A DNA stretch of 64,000 bases, taken from assembly GCF_020686945.1 (NCBI RefSeq), contig NZ_JAJEPR010000013.1:32390-96389 (forward strand), given 5' to 3'. Below, one piece after another: positions 32,415-41,274 of the stretch. How positions within the stretch are numbered: the stretch's first letter is position 1; every line of letters starts with the position of its first letter. The notes under the pieces are model-generated. The model searched no databases, was not told the DNA's origin, and was given only the letters and a program-made list of their open reading frames with translations. Position numbers and translations under genes: made by a program. This DNA comes from Limivivens faecihominis (GTDB lineage: Bacteria; Bacillota; Clostridia; Lachnospirales; Lachnospiraceae).

Positions 32415-34628
32415 ATGACAGAAAAAGAACTCAAGACTCTTCTTGCAGATATGACGCTGGAGGAGAAGGTGGATCAGATGAACCAGGTGGCAGCGGGAAT
32501 GTTTTCCGGCGATATCACAGCGATGGGGCCAATGGCGGCGAAACTTTATCCGCCGGAGGTGCTGGCCCGGACTGGTTCCGTTCTCGGCGGCATGGGAGCG
32601 GAAGCGCTGAAAAAGCTTCAGAAAGAGCAGATCGAAAAGCAGCCCCACAAAATCCCAATGCTTTTCATGCTGGACGTGATCAACGGCTTCAAAACCGTTT
32701 ATCCGATTCCACTGGGACAGGGCGCAAGCTTTGATCCGGAGCTTTCCAGGGAGTGTGCGGCTATGGCAGCGGAGGAAGCGGCCGTGAGCGGCGTTCATGT
32801 GACTTTTGCGCCGATGACGGACCTTGTCCGTGACGCGCGCTGGGGCAGAGTCATGGAGTCCACCGGTGAGGATCCCTATCTCAACAGTCTGTTCTGCGCG
32901 GCTATGGTAAAAGGTTTCCAGGGGGACGACCTCAGGGAAGAAGGTCAGGTGGCAGCCTGCGTGAAGCATTTTGCAGGGTATGGTGGAGCCACAGCGGGAA
33001 GAGATTACAATACGGTGGAGCTTTCCGAGCACACCTTCCGGGAATTTTACCTGCGATCCTATGAGGCCGGTGTGAAGGCCGGAGCCGCCATGGTCATGAC
33101 TTCCTTTAACACCGTGAACGGCACTCCTGCTACCGGAAACCGCTGGCTCATGCGGAGGATCCTCCGGGAGGAGATGGGCTTTGACGGCGTTCTGATTTCT
33201 GACTGGGCCGCCATCGAGGAGATGATCCCCCACGGCTACTGCGCGGACAGGAAAGAGGCTGCGATCCGGGCCATCAGAGCCGGGGTGGATATCGACATGA
33301 TGACCGGCATTTACAGCGAGCAGCTGGCAAAGCTGGTAAAGGAAGGCACGATTCCGGAGTCTCTCGTGGATGAAGCCTGCCTGCGGATTCTGACCCTGAA
33401 AAACAAGCTGGGTCTCTTTGAAAATCCCTTCAAAGATGCGGATGAAGCGAAAGAAAAGACCGTGATCCGCTCTGAGAAACACCGGGCTCTGGCGAAAAAG
33501 GCAGCGGCAGAATCCTTTGTCCTTCTGAAAAATGAGAAGAAAATCCTTCCGTTGAAAAAGACCAGCAAGATCGCTTTCGTTGGCCCCTATGTGAAGAGTC
33601 GGAATCTCTTCGGCTCCTGGTCTTTCATCGCCGAGGCGAAGGATGTGGAGAACCTCGAGGAGGCTCTGAAAAAAGTGGAAACCGAAGAAAATATGACTTT
33701 CAGCCGCGGCTCCTCCGTGCTGGGAACAGCCTTTAAGCTCCAGGGCTTCGAGGAGAGCGAAAAAGAGGACTTCACAGAAGAGGAAGAGCAGGTAATGTTG
33801 GAGGAAGCTGTGAAGGCGGCAAAAGAGGCGGAAATCGTGGTGCTTGCCGTCGGCGAGGACCGGCTTCAGAGCGGTGAGGCCGCCAGCCGGGGCTTCCTGG
33901 ATCTTCCGGAAGTGCAGAAACGGCTGTTTGATGCGGTGACAGCGGCAAATGAAAACGTTGTGACGGTCCTTTTCTCCGGCCGTCCGCTGGACCTTCGGGA
34001 GGTTTCTGCAAAATCCAAAGCCCTTCTGGAGGTCTGGATGCCGGGAAGCGAGGGAGCCGCAGCCATCGTGGAGATTCTTTTTGGAGAACAGGCTCCCCAG
34101 GGAAAACTTCCCATGAGCTTTCCATACTGCGTGGGGCAGGTACCGGTACACTATAACGCTTACGCCACAGGACGTCCGGTGACACCGGAAAATGCTAGGG
34201 AGCGTTTTCATTCCAGATATATTGATATCCCGAATCAGCCGATCTACTCCTTCGGCTATGGCTTAAGCTATACGGATTTTGAAATCTCCAGGATCGCTCT
34301 GGATCGGGAAGAGATGAAGGCTTCGGAGACCATCCATGCCTCTGTGACCGTGAAAAATATCGGCGACCGGGAGGGCACAGAGACCCTGCAGCTTTATCTT
34401 CACGACCGAGCAGCTTCCGTGGTTCGCCCGGTGAAAGAGCTGAAAGGCTTCCAGAAGGTAAAATTGCAGCCGGGTGAGGAAAAGAAAGTAACCTTTGCCA
34501 TCACCGAGGAGATGCTTCGTTTCCTCACCGAGGACGGCGTATGGGCCAGCGAGCCGGGAGCTTTCGACCTCTACATCGGCGGGGCCAGCAATACGGAAAA
34601 TCAGGCAGTATTCAAACTGACGGAATAG
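32415..34628 (+). CDS. Glycoside hydrolase family 3, beta-glucosidase/xylosidase type
   Basis: 737 residues. GH3 N-domain with DLVRDARWGRVMESTGEDPY and VAACVKHFAGYGG, nucleophile Asp 263 in VLISDWAAIEEM, then the alpha/beta sandwich domain (FVLLKNEKKILPL; FSGRPLDLREV) and a fibronectin-III-like end (VTVKNIGDREGTETLQLYLH). No signal peptide, so it probably works on imported oligosaccharides in the cytoplasm. The exact sugar is not readable. Confidence 0.95.
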   Translation: MTEKELKTLLADMTLEEKVDQMNQVAAGMFSGDITAMGPMAAKLYPPEVLARTGSVLGGMGAEALKKLQKEQIEKQPHKIPMLFMLDVINGFKTVYPIPLGQGASFDPELSRECAAMAAEEAAVSGVHVTFAPMTDLVRDARWGRVMESTGEDPYLNSLFCAAMVKGFQGDDLREEGQVAACVKHFAGYGGATAGRDYNTVELSEHTFREFYLRSYEAGVKAGAAMVMTSFNTVNGTPATGNRWLMRRILREEMGFDGVLISDWAAIEEMIPHGYCADRKEAAIRAIRAGVDIDMMTGIYSEQLAKLVKEGTIPESLVDEACLRILTLKNKLGLFENPFKDADEAKEKTVIRSEKHRALAKKAAAESFVLLKNEKKILPLKKTSKIAFVGPYVKSRNLFGSWSFIAEAKDVENLEEALKKVETEENMTFSRGSSVLGTAFKLQGFEESEKEDFTEEEEQVMLEEAVKAAKEAEIVVLAVGEDRLQSGEAASRGFLDLPEVQKRLFDAVTAANENVVTVLFSGRPLDLREVSAKSKALLEVWMPGSEGAAAIVEILFGEQAPQGKLPMSFPYCVGQVPVHYNAYATGRPVTPENARERFHSRYIDIPNQPIYSFGYGLSYTDFEISRIALDREEMKASETIHASVTVKNIGDREGTETLQLYLHDRAASVVRPVKELKGFQKVKLQPGEEKKVTFAITEEMLRFLTEDGVWASEPGAFDLYIGGASNTENQAVFKLTE

Positions 34629-34641
34629 AAAGGACAGAAAA

Positions 34642-35607
34642 ATGGTAAAGATCGATCTGATCACCGGCTTTTTGGGAGCCGGAAAGACGACATTTATCCG
34701 GAACTATGCGGAATATCTCATGGGAAAAGGAGAAAATATCGGGATTCTGGAAAATGATTTCGGTGCAGTTAATGTGGATATGATGCTTCTGCAGGATCTG
34801 GAGGGGGAGCATTGTGAGCTGGAGATGGTTTCCGGGGGCTGTGATAAGGACTGCCACCGGAGACGTTTCAAGACGAAGCTTATTGCTATGGGCATGTGCG
34901 GTTACGATCGGGTGCTGGTGGAGCCCTCCGGTGTGTTTGATGTGGATGAATTTTTTGATGCTTTAAGGGAAGAGCCGCTGGACCGCTGGTACCAGGTAGG
35001 AAGCGTTCTTACCGTTGTGGATGCACATCTTTCTCCGGAACTTTCCGAAGAAGCAGATTATATTCTGGCTTCCGAGGTGGCAAATGCGGGAAAAATCCTC
35101 TTAAGTAAGACGGAAGATGCATCCCAGGAGGAGATCGTGGATACGAAGGTTCACTTAAACCGGGCACTGGAAGGCGTTCAGTGCAGCCGGAGACTGGATC
35201 CGGAGAAGGATATTTTCGGGAAAAAGTGGGAAGACCTGACCGATGAAGAATGGAAGGTTATTTCCGAAAGTGGTTTTCATGCAGAGAGTTGGAGGAAGCT
35301 GGATCTGAGTGAGGAGGAAGTCTTTCAGTCTCTTTATTTTATGGATCAGAAGACAGAGGTGGAGCGGGCTAAGACGATCGCAGAAAATCTTCTGAAGGAT
35401 CCTTCCTGCGGAAAAGTTCACCGGGTCAAGGGCTTCCTGCTGGATGAAAGGGGACAGTGGCTGGAACTTAATGCCACCGCCCGTGAGCTGACGGTAAAAC
35501 CGGTGGCTGTCGGACAGGATGTGATCATCGTCATCGGTGAAAAGCTGGACAAAGAGAAGATCAGTTCTTTTTTTGAAAATACAGTTGTTGTGCATAAAAA
35601 TTCATGA
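34642..35607 (+). CDS. CobW/COG0523 G3E-family GTPase
   Basis: 321 residues. Walker A GFLGAGKTTF, switch region LENDFGAVNVD, metal-type Cys motif in SGGCDKDCHRRRF (family members usually have CxCC here; this copy has CDKDC), Walker-B-like VLVEPSGVFD and base motif LSKTED in place of NKxD. Family members insert or store metal ions for enzymes. It follows the GH3 gene by 13 bp, but no link in function is evident. Confidence 0.88.
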   Translation: MVKIDLITGFLGAGKTTFIRNYAEYLMGKGENIGILENDFGAVNVDMMLLQDLEGEHCELEMVSGGCDKDCHRRRFKTKLIAMGMCGYDRVLVEPSGVFDVDEFFDALREEPLDRWYQVGSVLTVVDAHLSPELSEEADYILASEVANAGKILLSKTEDASQEEIVDTKVHLNRALEGVQCSRRLDPEKDIFGKKWEDLTDEEWKVISESGFHAESWRKLDLSEEEVFQSLYFMDQKTEVERAKTIAENLLKDPSCGKVHRVKGFLLDERGQWLELNATARELTVKPVAVGQDVIIVIGEKLDKEKISSFFENTVVVHKNS

Positions 35608-35747
35608 TAGACTATGGATGTTTGGTAATTGTGCAGGAACTGCTATCCTTTTGAAGGTACTGGACAGTTACGATGGTTGTGGGGTTGCGGAAGCTGCGGA
35701 GCAGCCAGGCAATTCGCAGGCAGGAAGATAAGTAAAGGAGAACGATT
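35608..35747 (+). other. Leader region before Lon-like AAA+ gene
   Basis: 140 bp with several short open frames, none with a good ribosome site, and a G-rich stretch (GGTTGTGGGGTTGCGG). A ribosome site (AAAGGAG) for the next gene is at its end. No clear promoter or terminator. Confidence 0.4.
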
Positions 35748-37235
35748 ATGCCAGTATTTGATTTCAGCAATGCATCAACAGAAAAAACAGAAGATTCCGT
35801 TTGTACATATACCACCTTTGCATCCGATGAGAATACGACTTCTCCGGAGCAGCCGATCCTTGTGCTCGCCAACAGCGTGAGACAGTGGAAACATCATTCC
35901 TGCGGCGTTTTTTCCAATCCGGAGAAAAAGACCGCCTTTGAGTTCCAGGAGGAGGACGGCGTTCTGAGCGCGGACATCCTGAAAGTGGACGCCCGTTTCG
36001 TGAGCCTGATCCGGTGGCTGGGGGATAACCATATTCATGTGCGGCTTTCCGGCCAGAATACTTCCGGGGGCTATGCGGTTTATAAGATCCGTGAGACGGC
36101 TTTTGGAGGCGGCACGAAGCTTTCCGCCGAGGACGGTTTCCTGCAGTTTATGATCGAGCGGCTTCTTTCCAGCAATGCACCGGAGGAGGAAGCGGAGGAC
36201 GAGGATCAGGAGGAAGCCGGAGATGAGATGAAGCTCACGAGCATTCAGAGCATCACAGATTTCATGACCTGTGCGGGCCGGACCCTGCCGGACAACATCC
36301 GTCTCTGGGCCAGAAGAAACCTGGCTGTGGCCCGCTCTCACGAGGTTTCCCCGGAGGAGCGCCGCCACGCTCAGCGTGCTCTTTCTATCATGATGAATGT
36401 GCAGTGGAAAAACAATTACTTTGAGGCCATCGATCCCGTGGAGGCCCGCCGGATTCTGGACGAAGAGCTCTACGGCATGGAGAAGGTAAAACAGAGAATC
36501 ATCGAGACGATCATTCAGATCAACCGGACCCACACGCTTCCGGCTTATGGCCTGCTTCTCGTAGGCCCTGCAGGAACCGGTAAATCCCAGATTGCCTATG
36601 CGGTAGCGAGAATCCTTCGTCTCCCCTGGACGACTCTCGATATGAGTTCCATCAACGATCCGGAGCAGCTCACCGGAAGCTCCCGTATCTATGCAAACGC
36701 AAAACCAGGTATTATTATGGAAGCTTTCTCTGCGGCCGGAGAGTCTAACCTGGTCTTTATCATCAACGAGCTGGACAAGGCAGCCTCCGGAAAAGGTAAC
36801 GGAAACCCGGCAGATGTGCTTCTGACGCTTCTCGATAACCTAGGCTTTACAGACAACTACATGGAGTGCATGATCCCCACTGTGGGCGTTTATCCGATTG
36901 CTACGGCCAATGAGAAGGACCAGATCAGCGCGCCGCTGATGTCCCGTTTCGCAGTCATCGACATTCCGGACTATACCGACGAAGAGAAGAAAGTCATTTT
37001 CTCCAAATTCGCCCTTCCCAAGGTGCTGAGACGGATGAGCCTTAAGGAAAACGAGTGCCAGGTGGCACCGGACGGACTGGATGCCGTTATCGAAAAATAC
37101 AGAGATACAACCGGTATCCGTGACCTGGAGCAGGCAGCGGAGCATATCGCAGCCAACGCGCTCTACCAGATCGAGGTGGACCATGTTTCTGAGGTGGTGT
37201 TCCATGCGGATATGGTGAGAAGCCTCCTGGGCTAA
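35748..37235 (+). CDS. Lon-like AAA+ ATPase without protease domain
   Basis: 495 residues. The first ~230 residues have no recognised domain and include an acidic stretch (EEEAEDEDQEEAGDE). Then a Lon-type AAA+ module: LDEELYGMEKVKQRIIETI, Walker A GPAGTGKS (273-280), the Lon-like GSSRIYANAKPGIIMEAF, sensor IATANE and arginine region SAPLMSRFAVIDIPDYTDEEK. The Lon serine-lysine protease domain is absent. The Walker B position reads FIINELDKA (Asn 340, Glu 341) rather than the usual Asp-Glu. Role unknown; likely a remodelling ATPase. Confidence 0.85.
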   Translation: MPVFDFSNASTEKTEDSVCTYTTFASDENTTSPEQPILVLANSVRQWKHHSCGVFSNPEKKTAFEFQEEDGVLSADILKVDARFVSLIRWLGDNHIHVRLSGQNTSGGYAVYKIRETAFGGGTKLSAEDGFLQFMIERLLSSNAPEEEAEDEDQEEAGDEMKLTSIQSITDFMTCAGRTLPDNIRLWARRNLAVARSHEVSPEERRHAQRALSIMMNVQWKNNYFEAIDPVEARRILDEELYGMEKVKQRIIETIIQINRTHTLPAYGLLLVGPAGTGKSQIAYAVARILRLPWTTLDMSSINDPEQLTGSSRIYANAKPGIIMEAFSAAGESNLVFIINELDKAASGKGNGNPADVLLTLLDNLGFTDNYMECMIPTVGVYPIATANEKDQISAPLMSRFAVIDIPDYTDEEKKVIFSKFALPKVLRRMSLKENECQVAPDGLDAVIEKYRDTTGIRDLEQAAEHIAANALYQIEVDHVSEVVFHADMVRSLLG

Positions 37236-37285
37236 TGGGGACGGTTTTTTTGGCTTTTTATGTGTCCCTGTTGGTTTGATACAGT

Positions 37286-37347
37286 AAAAAATATCCTGAC
37301 AGATCCTGCAGTTTTTACTCTGCGATCTGGTCAGGATATTTTTTTCG
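37286..37347. terminator. Bidirectional terminator between AAA+ and bile salt hydrolase genes
   Basis: AAAAAATATCCTGAC and GTCAGGATATTTTTTT form the outer stem, with GATC/GATC and CTGCAG-type pairing inside. Runs of A and T on the two sides suit convergent genes. Confidence 0.92.
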
Positions 37348-37349
37348 GC

Positions 37350-38327
37350 TTAATTAACTGTGTGGATCGAAGCCTTCTGGATGATCGGATAGCGCACCAG
37401 AGTGGAAGACTCCAGATCCTCATGGTTCATGTAGACCGCGGAGATCTGGCGGTTGTCGTAGGTGGTGTAGTAGTAGATGCCTTTGTCTGCGTTGCAGCAG
37501 GAGGAGTAGAGGGTGATCTCATACTTGCCGTTTTCGAGGAGGCAGCAGCCTCTCTGCTGTTCCACGGAAGTGAGGATGTGGAAAAACTGGCTGACGCTTT
37601 CCTCCTCAGAGTCCCCGGAGCAGGCGTTCATTTTCGTGAAAGCGGCCCGGATGAAACGGGACTGGGAAGAGAGATCGCCAGGAAGTCCGATGGCTCCCAT
37701 ACCGCGGCTGTAAGTCTTGAAAGGTAACTCTTTGGAAAAATGATTCTCCGGGGTGGCCGGGGAGAGCTGCATATAGTTGTTGAGCTGGAACATCTGATAG
37801 GGGAAGGGCGGATTGTTGGTGAGAACGCCGACGGGATTGTCGTAAACGTGAAGGCCGTCTTTCATGGCCTCCAGGGTGATGGATTCGGTTCGGTCGGAGA
37901 TCAGCCAGTGGAGTTGGGCCAGGGGCAGCTTCTCACTGAAAGGAATGTTCGTGAGGTTCATGCGGGCGATGAGCTCCCGTGCCTCTTTTACGGAAGCGCA
38001 CTGGCCGAGAAGCCAGGGGATCAGCTCAAACTGGGCCACATTGTCTTTTTCCGGGACAGGCTCCTGATAGGCGGCGTTGCCGACGAAGTTCAGGCCGGCG
38101 ATGCATAAGCCCTTTTCGTTGACGGCGTCGTAATAGAGGGGATAATCCCCGGCAATATAGGCCATGCCGATCATGGCATAATGGGCAGTGAGCTCTTTTT
38201 CAAGACTGCGAAAATGGAAGGGATAGTTTCTCGGAGTGATGGTCACTTCGTCCCCGTAGGAAAATTCATAGTCCAGATTTCGTCCAAAATAAAAATCTCC
38301 GGTGAGATAGGTTGCTGCGGTACACAT
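37350..38327 (-). CDS. Bile salt hydrolase (choloylglycine hydrolase)
   Basis: 325 residues. After Met removal the catalytic Cys 2 is exposed (MCTAATYLTGDFYFGRNLD), with Arg 16 and Asp 19 in place. NPVGVLTNNPPFPYQ and GLPGDLSSQSRFIRAAF are typical of bile salt hydrolases; penicillin V acylases are the alternative family, but the NNPPFPYQ and GLPGD blocks favour bile salts. No signal peptide: cytoplasmic. It would split taurine or glycine from conjugated bile acids, which fits a gut host. AGGAGG precedes the ATG. Confidence 0.92.
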   Translation of the reverse strand: MCTAATYLTGDFYFGRNLDYEFSYGDEVTITPRNYPFHFRSLEKELTAHYAMIGMAYIAGDYPLYYDAVNEKGLCIAGLNFVGNAAYQEPVPEKDNVAQFELIPWLLGQCASVKEARELIARMNLTNIPFSEKLPLAQLHWLISDRTESITLEAMKDGLHVYDNPVGVLTNNPPFPYQMFQLNNYMQLSPATPENHFSKELPFKTYSRGMGAIGLPGDLSSQSRFIRAAFTKMNACSGDSEEESVSQFFHILTSVEQQRGCCLLENGKYEITLYSSCCNADKGIYYYTTYDNRQISAVYMNHEDLESSTLVRYPIIQKASIHTVN

Positions 38328-38449
38328 AGGAAAACCTCCTGTCTAAGATTTGCTGAAAGACACTATACTGCAAAGCAGCGGGGGATGCAAGGGAGATTTT
38401 CTGAAAAATGTATAAGGTTTTTATTATGTAAAACATAAAATAATACGCA

Positions 38450-38477
38450 TTTACTTCTATATAAAATCTGCTATACT
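38450..38477 (+). promoter_or_regulatory. Promoter abutting the MITE-like element
   Basis: TTTACT (38450-38455), 16-bp spacer, TATACT (38472-38477). The -10 overlaps the first bases of the element, so transcription would start inside it and run to the chromate transporter genes. Confidence 0.6.
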
Positions 38478-38640
38478 AGTACAGTGAATATTAAGTAACC
38501 GCCATATTGACTTGTCTGATTTTTCATCTGCTGCGTTGTCGTCAATCGACGTAGCCACCGCTACGCCTCATTCCTCCGCCTTGCATATGAAGAAATCATC
38601 CTGCATCAATATAGCAGATACTTAATTTTCACTGTACTAG
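38476..38640. mobile_element. MITE-like element of 165 bp with 22-bp terminal inverted repeats
   Basis: The ends CTAGTACAGTGAAT...AAGTA (38476-38497) and TACTTAATTTTCACTG...TAG (38619-38640) are inverted with one mismatch. The interior also pairs (TATTGA/TCAATA, TGATTTTTCAT/ATGAAGAAATCA, CGTAGC/GCTACG) and includes TGCGTTGTCGTCAATCGACG. It has no ORF. Size, ends and self-complementarity fit a non-autonomous insertion. It sits 17 bp before the chromate transporter start. Confidence 0.82.
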
Positions 38641-38657
38641 AAACCGGAGGATTGCGT

Positions 38658-39221
38658 ATGAAAAAGAAAAATTTGTTGTGGAAATTGTTTGTGTCTACGT
38701 TTTATATTAGCGCTTTTACCTTTGGCGGGGGCTATGTAATCGTAAGCCTGATGAAAAAGAAATTTGTGGATGAATATCACTGGATCGAGGAGGAGGAGAT
38801 GCTGGACCTCATTGCGATTGCCCAGTCTTCGCCCGGGGCCATTGCCGTAAACGGGGCCATCGTTGTGGGCTACAAGCTGGCGGGAATGATCGGAGCGGCT
38901 ACGGCGATCCTGGCGACGATCCTGCCGCCTTTTCTGATTCTGTCGATTTTGTCTGTTTTTTACAATGCGTTTCAGGATAATTTTCTCGTGAGTCAGATGC
39001 TGAACGGCATGCAGGCCGGGGTGGGAGCTGTCATCGCTTCCGTGGTTTACGATATGGGAAGAGGCGTTCTGAAGGAAAAAGATCCGCTCTCCATGGTCAT
39101 CATGGCAGGAGCATTCATGGTGGTCTGTGTCTTTGAAGTGAATGTGATTTATGTGGTGATTGCGAGCGGCCTCATCGGCGCGGTGCGGACCTGGATTCAG
39201 GAGAGGAGGGCGAAAGCATGA
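38658..39221 (+). CDS. Chromate transporter, N-type half
   Basis: 187 residues, one CHR domain with the FTFGGGYVIVSLM and SSPGAIAVNGAIVVGYKLAG motifs. Short CHR proteins work as pairs in Firmicutes; the second half follows with 4-bp overlap. Annotated transport of chromate is inherited from the family; the natural substrate is uncertain. ATG at 38658 lies after CGGAGG. Confidence 0.9.
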   Translation: MKKKNLLWKLFVSTFYISAFTFGGGYVIVSLMKKKFVDEYHWIEEEEMLDLIAIAQSSPGAIAVNGAIVVGYKLAGMIGAATAILATILPPFLILSILSVFYNAFQDNFLVSQMLNGMQAGVGAVIASVVYDMGRGVLKEKDPLSMVIMAGAFMVVCVFEVNVIYVVIASGLIGAVRTWIQERRAKA

Positions 39222-39787
39222 TTTACCTGCAGCTTTTTATCAGTTTTCTGCAGATCGGAATGTTCAGCTTTGGCGGCGGCTATGCGGCCATGCCTCTGAT
39301 TCAGGGGCAGGTGGTGACACTGCATCACTGGCTTTCTATGGAGGAATTTACAGATCTTATCACGATCTCTCAGATGACTCCTGGTCCCATTGCCGTGAAC
39401 TCGGCTACCTTTGTGGGCATCAAGATTGCCGGGATCCCTGGGGCGATCGTGGCGACATTTGGCTGTATTCTTCCATCCTGTGTGATCGTTACTCTGTTGG
39501 CAAAGCTGTATCTGAAATACCGGAACATGGGAATGCTCCAGGGGATCCTGGGGTCTTTAAGACCGGCAGTGGTAGCTATGATCGCTTCCGCAGGAATTGC
39601 CATTCTGATCACGGCTTTCTGGGGAGGACGGGCTTCTGTTTCCCTTCCGGATACGAACTGGAGCCTGGTGGTGATTTTTGTGATCTCCATGGTACTTCTC
39701 CAGAAATTTAAGAAAAATCCGATTTTCGTCATGGTGCTGGCAGGCGTTCTGAAAACCGTTTGGGCCTACATGGAAAAGGTGCTATGA
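39218..39787 (+). CDS. Chromate transporter, C-type half
   Basis: 189 residues, second CHR domain: FSFGGGYAAMPLI and MTPGPIAVNSATFVGIKIAG. Overlaps the first half by ATGA. Together the two form an antiparallel pair. A terminator follows about 110 bp later. Confidence 0.9.
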   Translation: MIYLQLFISFLQIGMFSFGGGYAAMPLIQGQVVTLHHWLSMEEFTDLITISQMTPGPIAVNSATFVGIKIAGIPGAIVATFGCILPSCVIVTLLAKLYLKYRNMGMLQGILGSLRPAVVAMIASAGIAILITAFWGGRASVSLPDTNWSLVVIFVISMVLLQKFKKNPIFVMVLAGVLKTVWAYMEKVL

Positions 39788-39900
39788 TCTGCCGGATGGC
39801 TCTGCTGATCCCGCAGATCAAGAACCGGGCGCTTCTGACTGCAGCAGCGGCGTCTCTGGTTCGGCGGACAGCAGGCCAGATGAAAAGATTTCGGAAAAGA

Positions 39901-39934
39901 AAAAGGACCGTCGCAGAAAACGGTCCTTTTTCTT
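39901..39934 (+). terminator. Terminator after chromate transporter pair
   Basis: AAAAGGACCGT (39901-39911) pairs with ACGGTCCTTTT (39920-39930), then TCTT. The ~110 bp between 39788 and here hold no convincing gene. Confidence 0.9.
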
Positions 39935-39960
39935 ATTGTCAGGTCAAAATAGCTTTAGCG

Positions 39961-39988
39961 TTGTGTGAAAAAACTCCCGTGATATAAT
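39961..39988 (+). promoter_or_regulatory. Promoter before the AT-rich island
   Basis: TTGTGT (39961-39966), 16-bp spacer, TATAAT (39983-39988) with an upstream TG (extended -10). It could drive the SdpI-like gene, whose ATG is 160 bp downstream. Confidence 0.65.
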
Positions 39989-40002
39989 AAAGGCAGGTTC
40001 AC

Positions 40003-40018
40003 CAACCGTGAAGGTGGA
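40003..40018 (+). repeat. Left 16-bp direct repeat flanking AT-rich island
   Basis: CAACCGTGAAGGTGGA here recurs as CAAACGTGAAGGTGGA at 41708-41723 (15 of 16 identical). The DNA between is clearly richer in A+T than its surroundings. Confidence 0.65.
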
Positions 40019-40147
40019 AAAGCTCTCTTTTTTTCTGCTTTGTGTATATTGGAATAGTATTTTAAAATGAACCATGGTAGAATAAAGCAAAGATAAAACG
40101 AAAATTTTTAAATAAAATTTTGAAAATTACCGAAGGAGATCTCTGTA

Positions 40148-40513
40148 ATGTTTATATTTTTATCCGTGTGTTCACTTTTAGTACCGTTATCTATGATTAT
40201 ATTGGGATATATGTGGAAAGATAAGCCTCCTAAAGATCGGCAGGGGAATTCAGGATATCGAACTACTATGTCAAGGATGAATGATGAAACATGGAGATAT
40301 GCACACAGATGTTGGGGCGGCATAAACTTTGTTTTAGGAATTATTCTGCTGATACTATCTATTTTTATTTTGATCTTAACGAAAGATGATACAAACTTTG
40401 AAATGATTTCTGTTTATTTGGTGTTTTCACAATTAGGAATTATGGTGCTTACAATTATTCCGACAGAATTTTTTCTGCATAAGCATTTTACAGAGCAAGG
40501 AATGAAAAAATAG
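40148..40513 (+). CDS. SdpI-family-like membrane protein
   Basis: 121 residues, three membrane segments. The motif GYRTTMSRMNDETWRYAHRC matches the SdpI/YhfL-type domain (GYRTxxSxxNxxTWxxA), known in Bacillus from the immunity protein against the SdpC toxin. GAAGGAGAT precedes the ATG. The gene is AT-rich compared with the window. Immunity function is an inference only. Confidence 0.78.
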   Translation: MFIFLSVCSLLVPLSMIILGYMWKDKPPKDRQGNSGYRTTMSRMNDETWRYAHRCWGGINFVLGIILLILSIFILILTKDDTNFEMISVYLVFSQLGIMVLTIIPTEFFLHKHFTEQGMKK

Positions 40514-40562
40514 CTAACTTACGATTGGCGGAAATGAAAATTGGAATTTGGAGGATTGAATT

Positions 40563-40751
40563 ATGTGGAATGAATTAGGTATAAGTGGAGGAACCGCAAT
40601 TGTTATTTTGATTGCGCTGTATTTTGTTATCAAATGGGCAGTGAAAAATGGCATCCAAGAAGCCTACAGTGCTATCACTGGAAAGAAAACTGATGAAGAT
40701 GAAGATATCCAAAACGAAAAAGAATTTGGTTTGGATGCAGAAGATAAGTAA
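40563..40751 (+). CDS. Small single-pass membrane protein, 62 residues
   Basis: One membrane segment (GGTAIVILIALYFVIKWAV) followed by an acidic cytoplasmic tail (KKTDEDEDIQNEKEF). It resembles a small family I know as DUF6019; this is from memory. GGAGG precedes the ATG. Second gene of the AT-rich trio. Confidence 0.7.
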   Translation: MWNELGISGGTAIVILIALYFVIKWAVKNGIQEAYSAITGKKTDEDEDIQNEKEFGLDAEDK

Positions 40752-40788
40752 CTCCAAGCTTGTGGAAACGACTGAAAGGAGGCATTAG

Positions 40789-41103
40789 ATGTTCTATATT
40801 GTTTTTGACTTTGCAATGGCAGTGATTATGCTTTTATTTGGAATATGGTTTTATAGGTCAAAAGGACAAGCATCTAAATTCTTGTCTGGTTATAATATGA
40901 AATCGGCAGAAGAACGAAAAAAATATGATGAAAATGCTATGTGTAAGGCATATGGGAAGAGAATGATGTTTATGTCACTTCCTTTTATTGCTGGAATGAT
41001 TATAGATATTTGGTATATAGGAACTGGTTGTTTAATTGCATGGGCGATATGGTTTGTTATGTTTATTCTGTTGCTTATAGATAGACATAAAAGAGAAAAT
41101 TAA
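40789..41103 (+). CDS. DUF3784-like membrane protein
   Basis: 104 residues, three membrane segments. The stretch FLSGYNMKSAEERKKYDENA with a following MCKAYGKRM matches DUF3784. Function unknown. AAAGGAGG precedes the ATG. Last of three small membrane protein genes in the AT-rich island. Confidence 0.8.
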   Translation: MFYIVFDFAMAVIMLLFGIWFYRSKGQASKFLSGYNMKSAEERKKYDENAMCKAYGKRMMFMSLPFIAGMIIDIWYIGTGCLIAWAIWFVMFILLLIDRHKREN

Positions 41104-41148
41104 ATTTTCGGAGGGTCGAGACGTTACACTATGTAGAATAAAAAAATT

Positions 41149-41177
41149 TTGACATTCTCACAAATGCGTGCTAATAT
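41149..41177 (+). promoter_or_regulatory. Promoter of candidate antitoxin RNA
   Basis: TTGACA (41149-41154), 17-bp spacer, TAATAT (41172-41177). It fires toward the 3' end of the small toxin-like gene. Confidence 0.8.
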
Positions 41178-41183
41178 GATTAT

Positions 41184-41274
41184 AGAAAAAGAGTGCTACC
41201 GATAGACGGTTAGTCCACATACTTATTGATTACAAAGATAACCGCTTAGCTTGCAGACAGGGCGGTTATTTTTG
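41184..41274 (+). ncRNA. Candidate antisense RNA (type I antitoxin)
   Basis: A ~90-nt RNA predicted from the promoter at 41149 to a terminator: AACCGC pairs with GCGGTT (about 41239-41267), followed by ATTTTTG. It is antisense to the end and 3' region of the small ORF on the other strand. Its 5' part GTGCTACC...GGTTAGTCC (41193-41216) recurs, inverted in the DNA, at the 5' end of the toxin transcript (41491-41519). No ORF. Confidence 0.6.

Noticed and set aside
39760..39987. Open frame after the chromate transporter genes
   Set aside because: It overlaps the transporter end and a terminator and is Lys/Arg/Ala-rich without any family sign.
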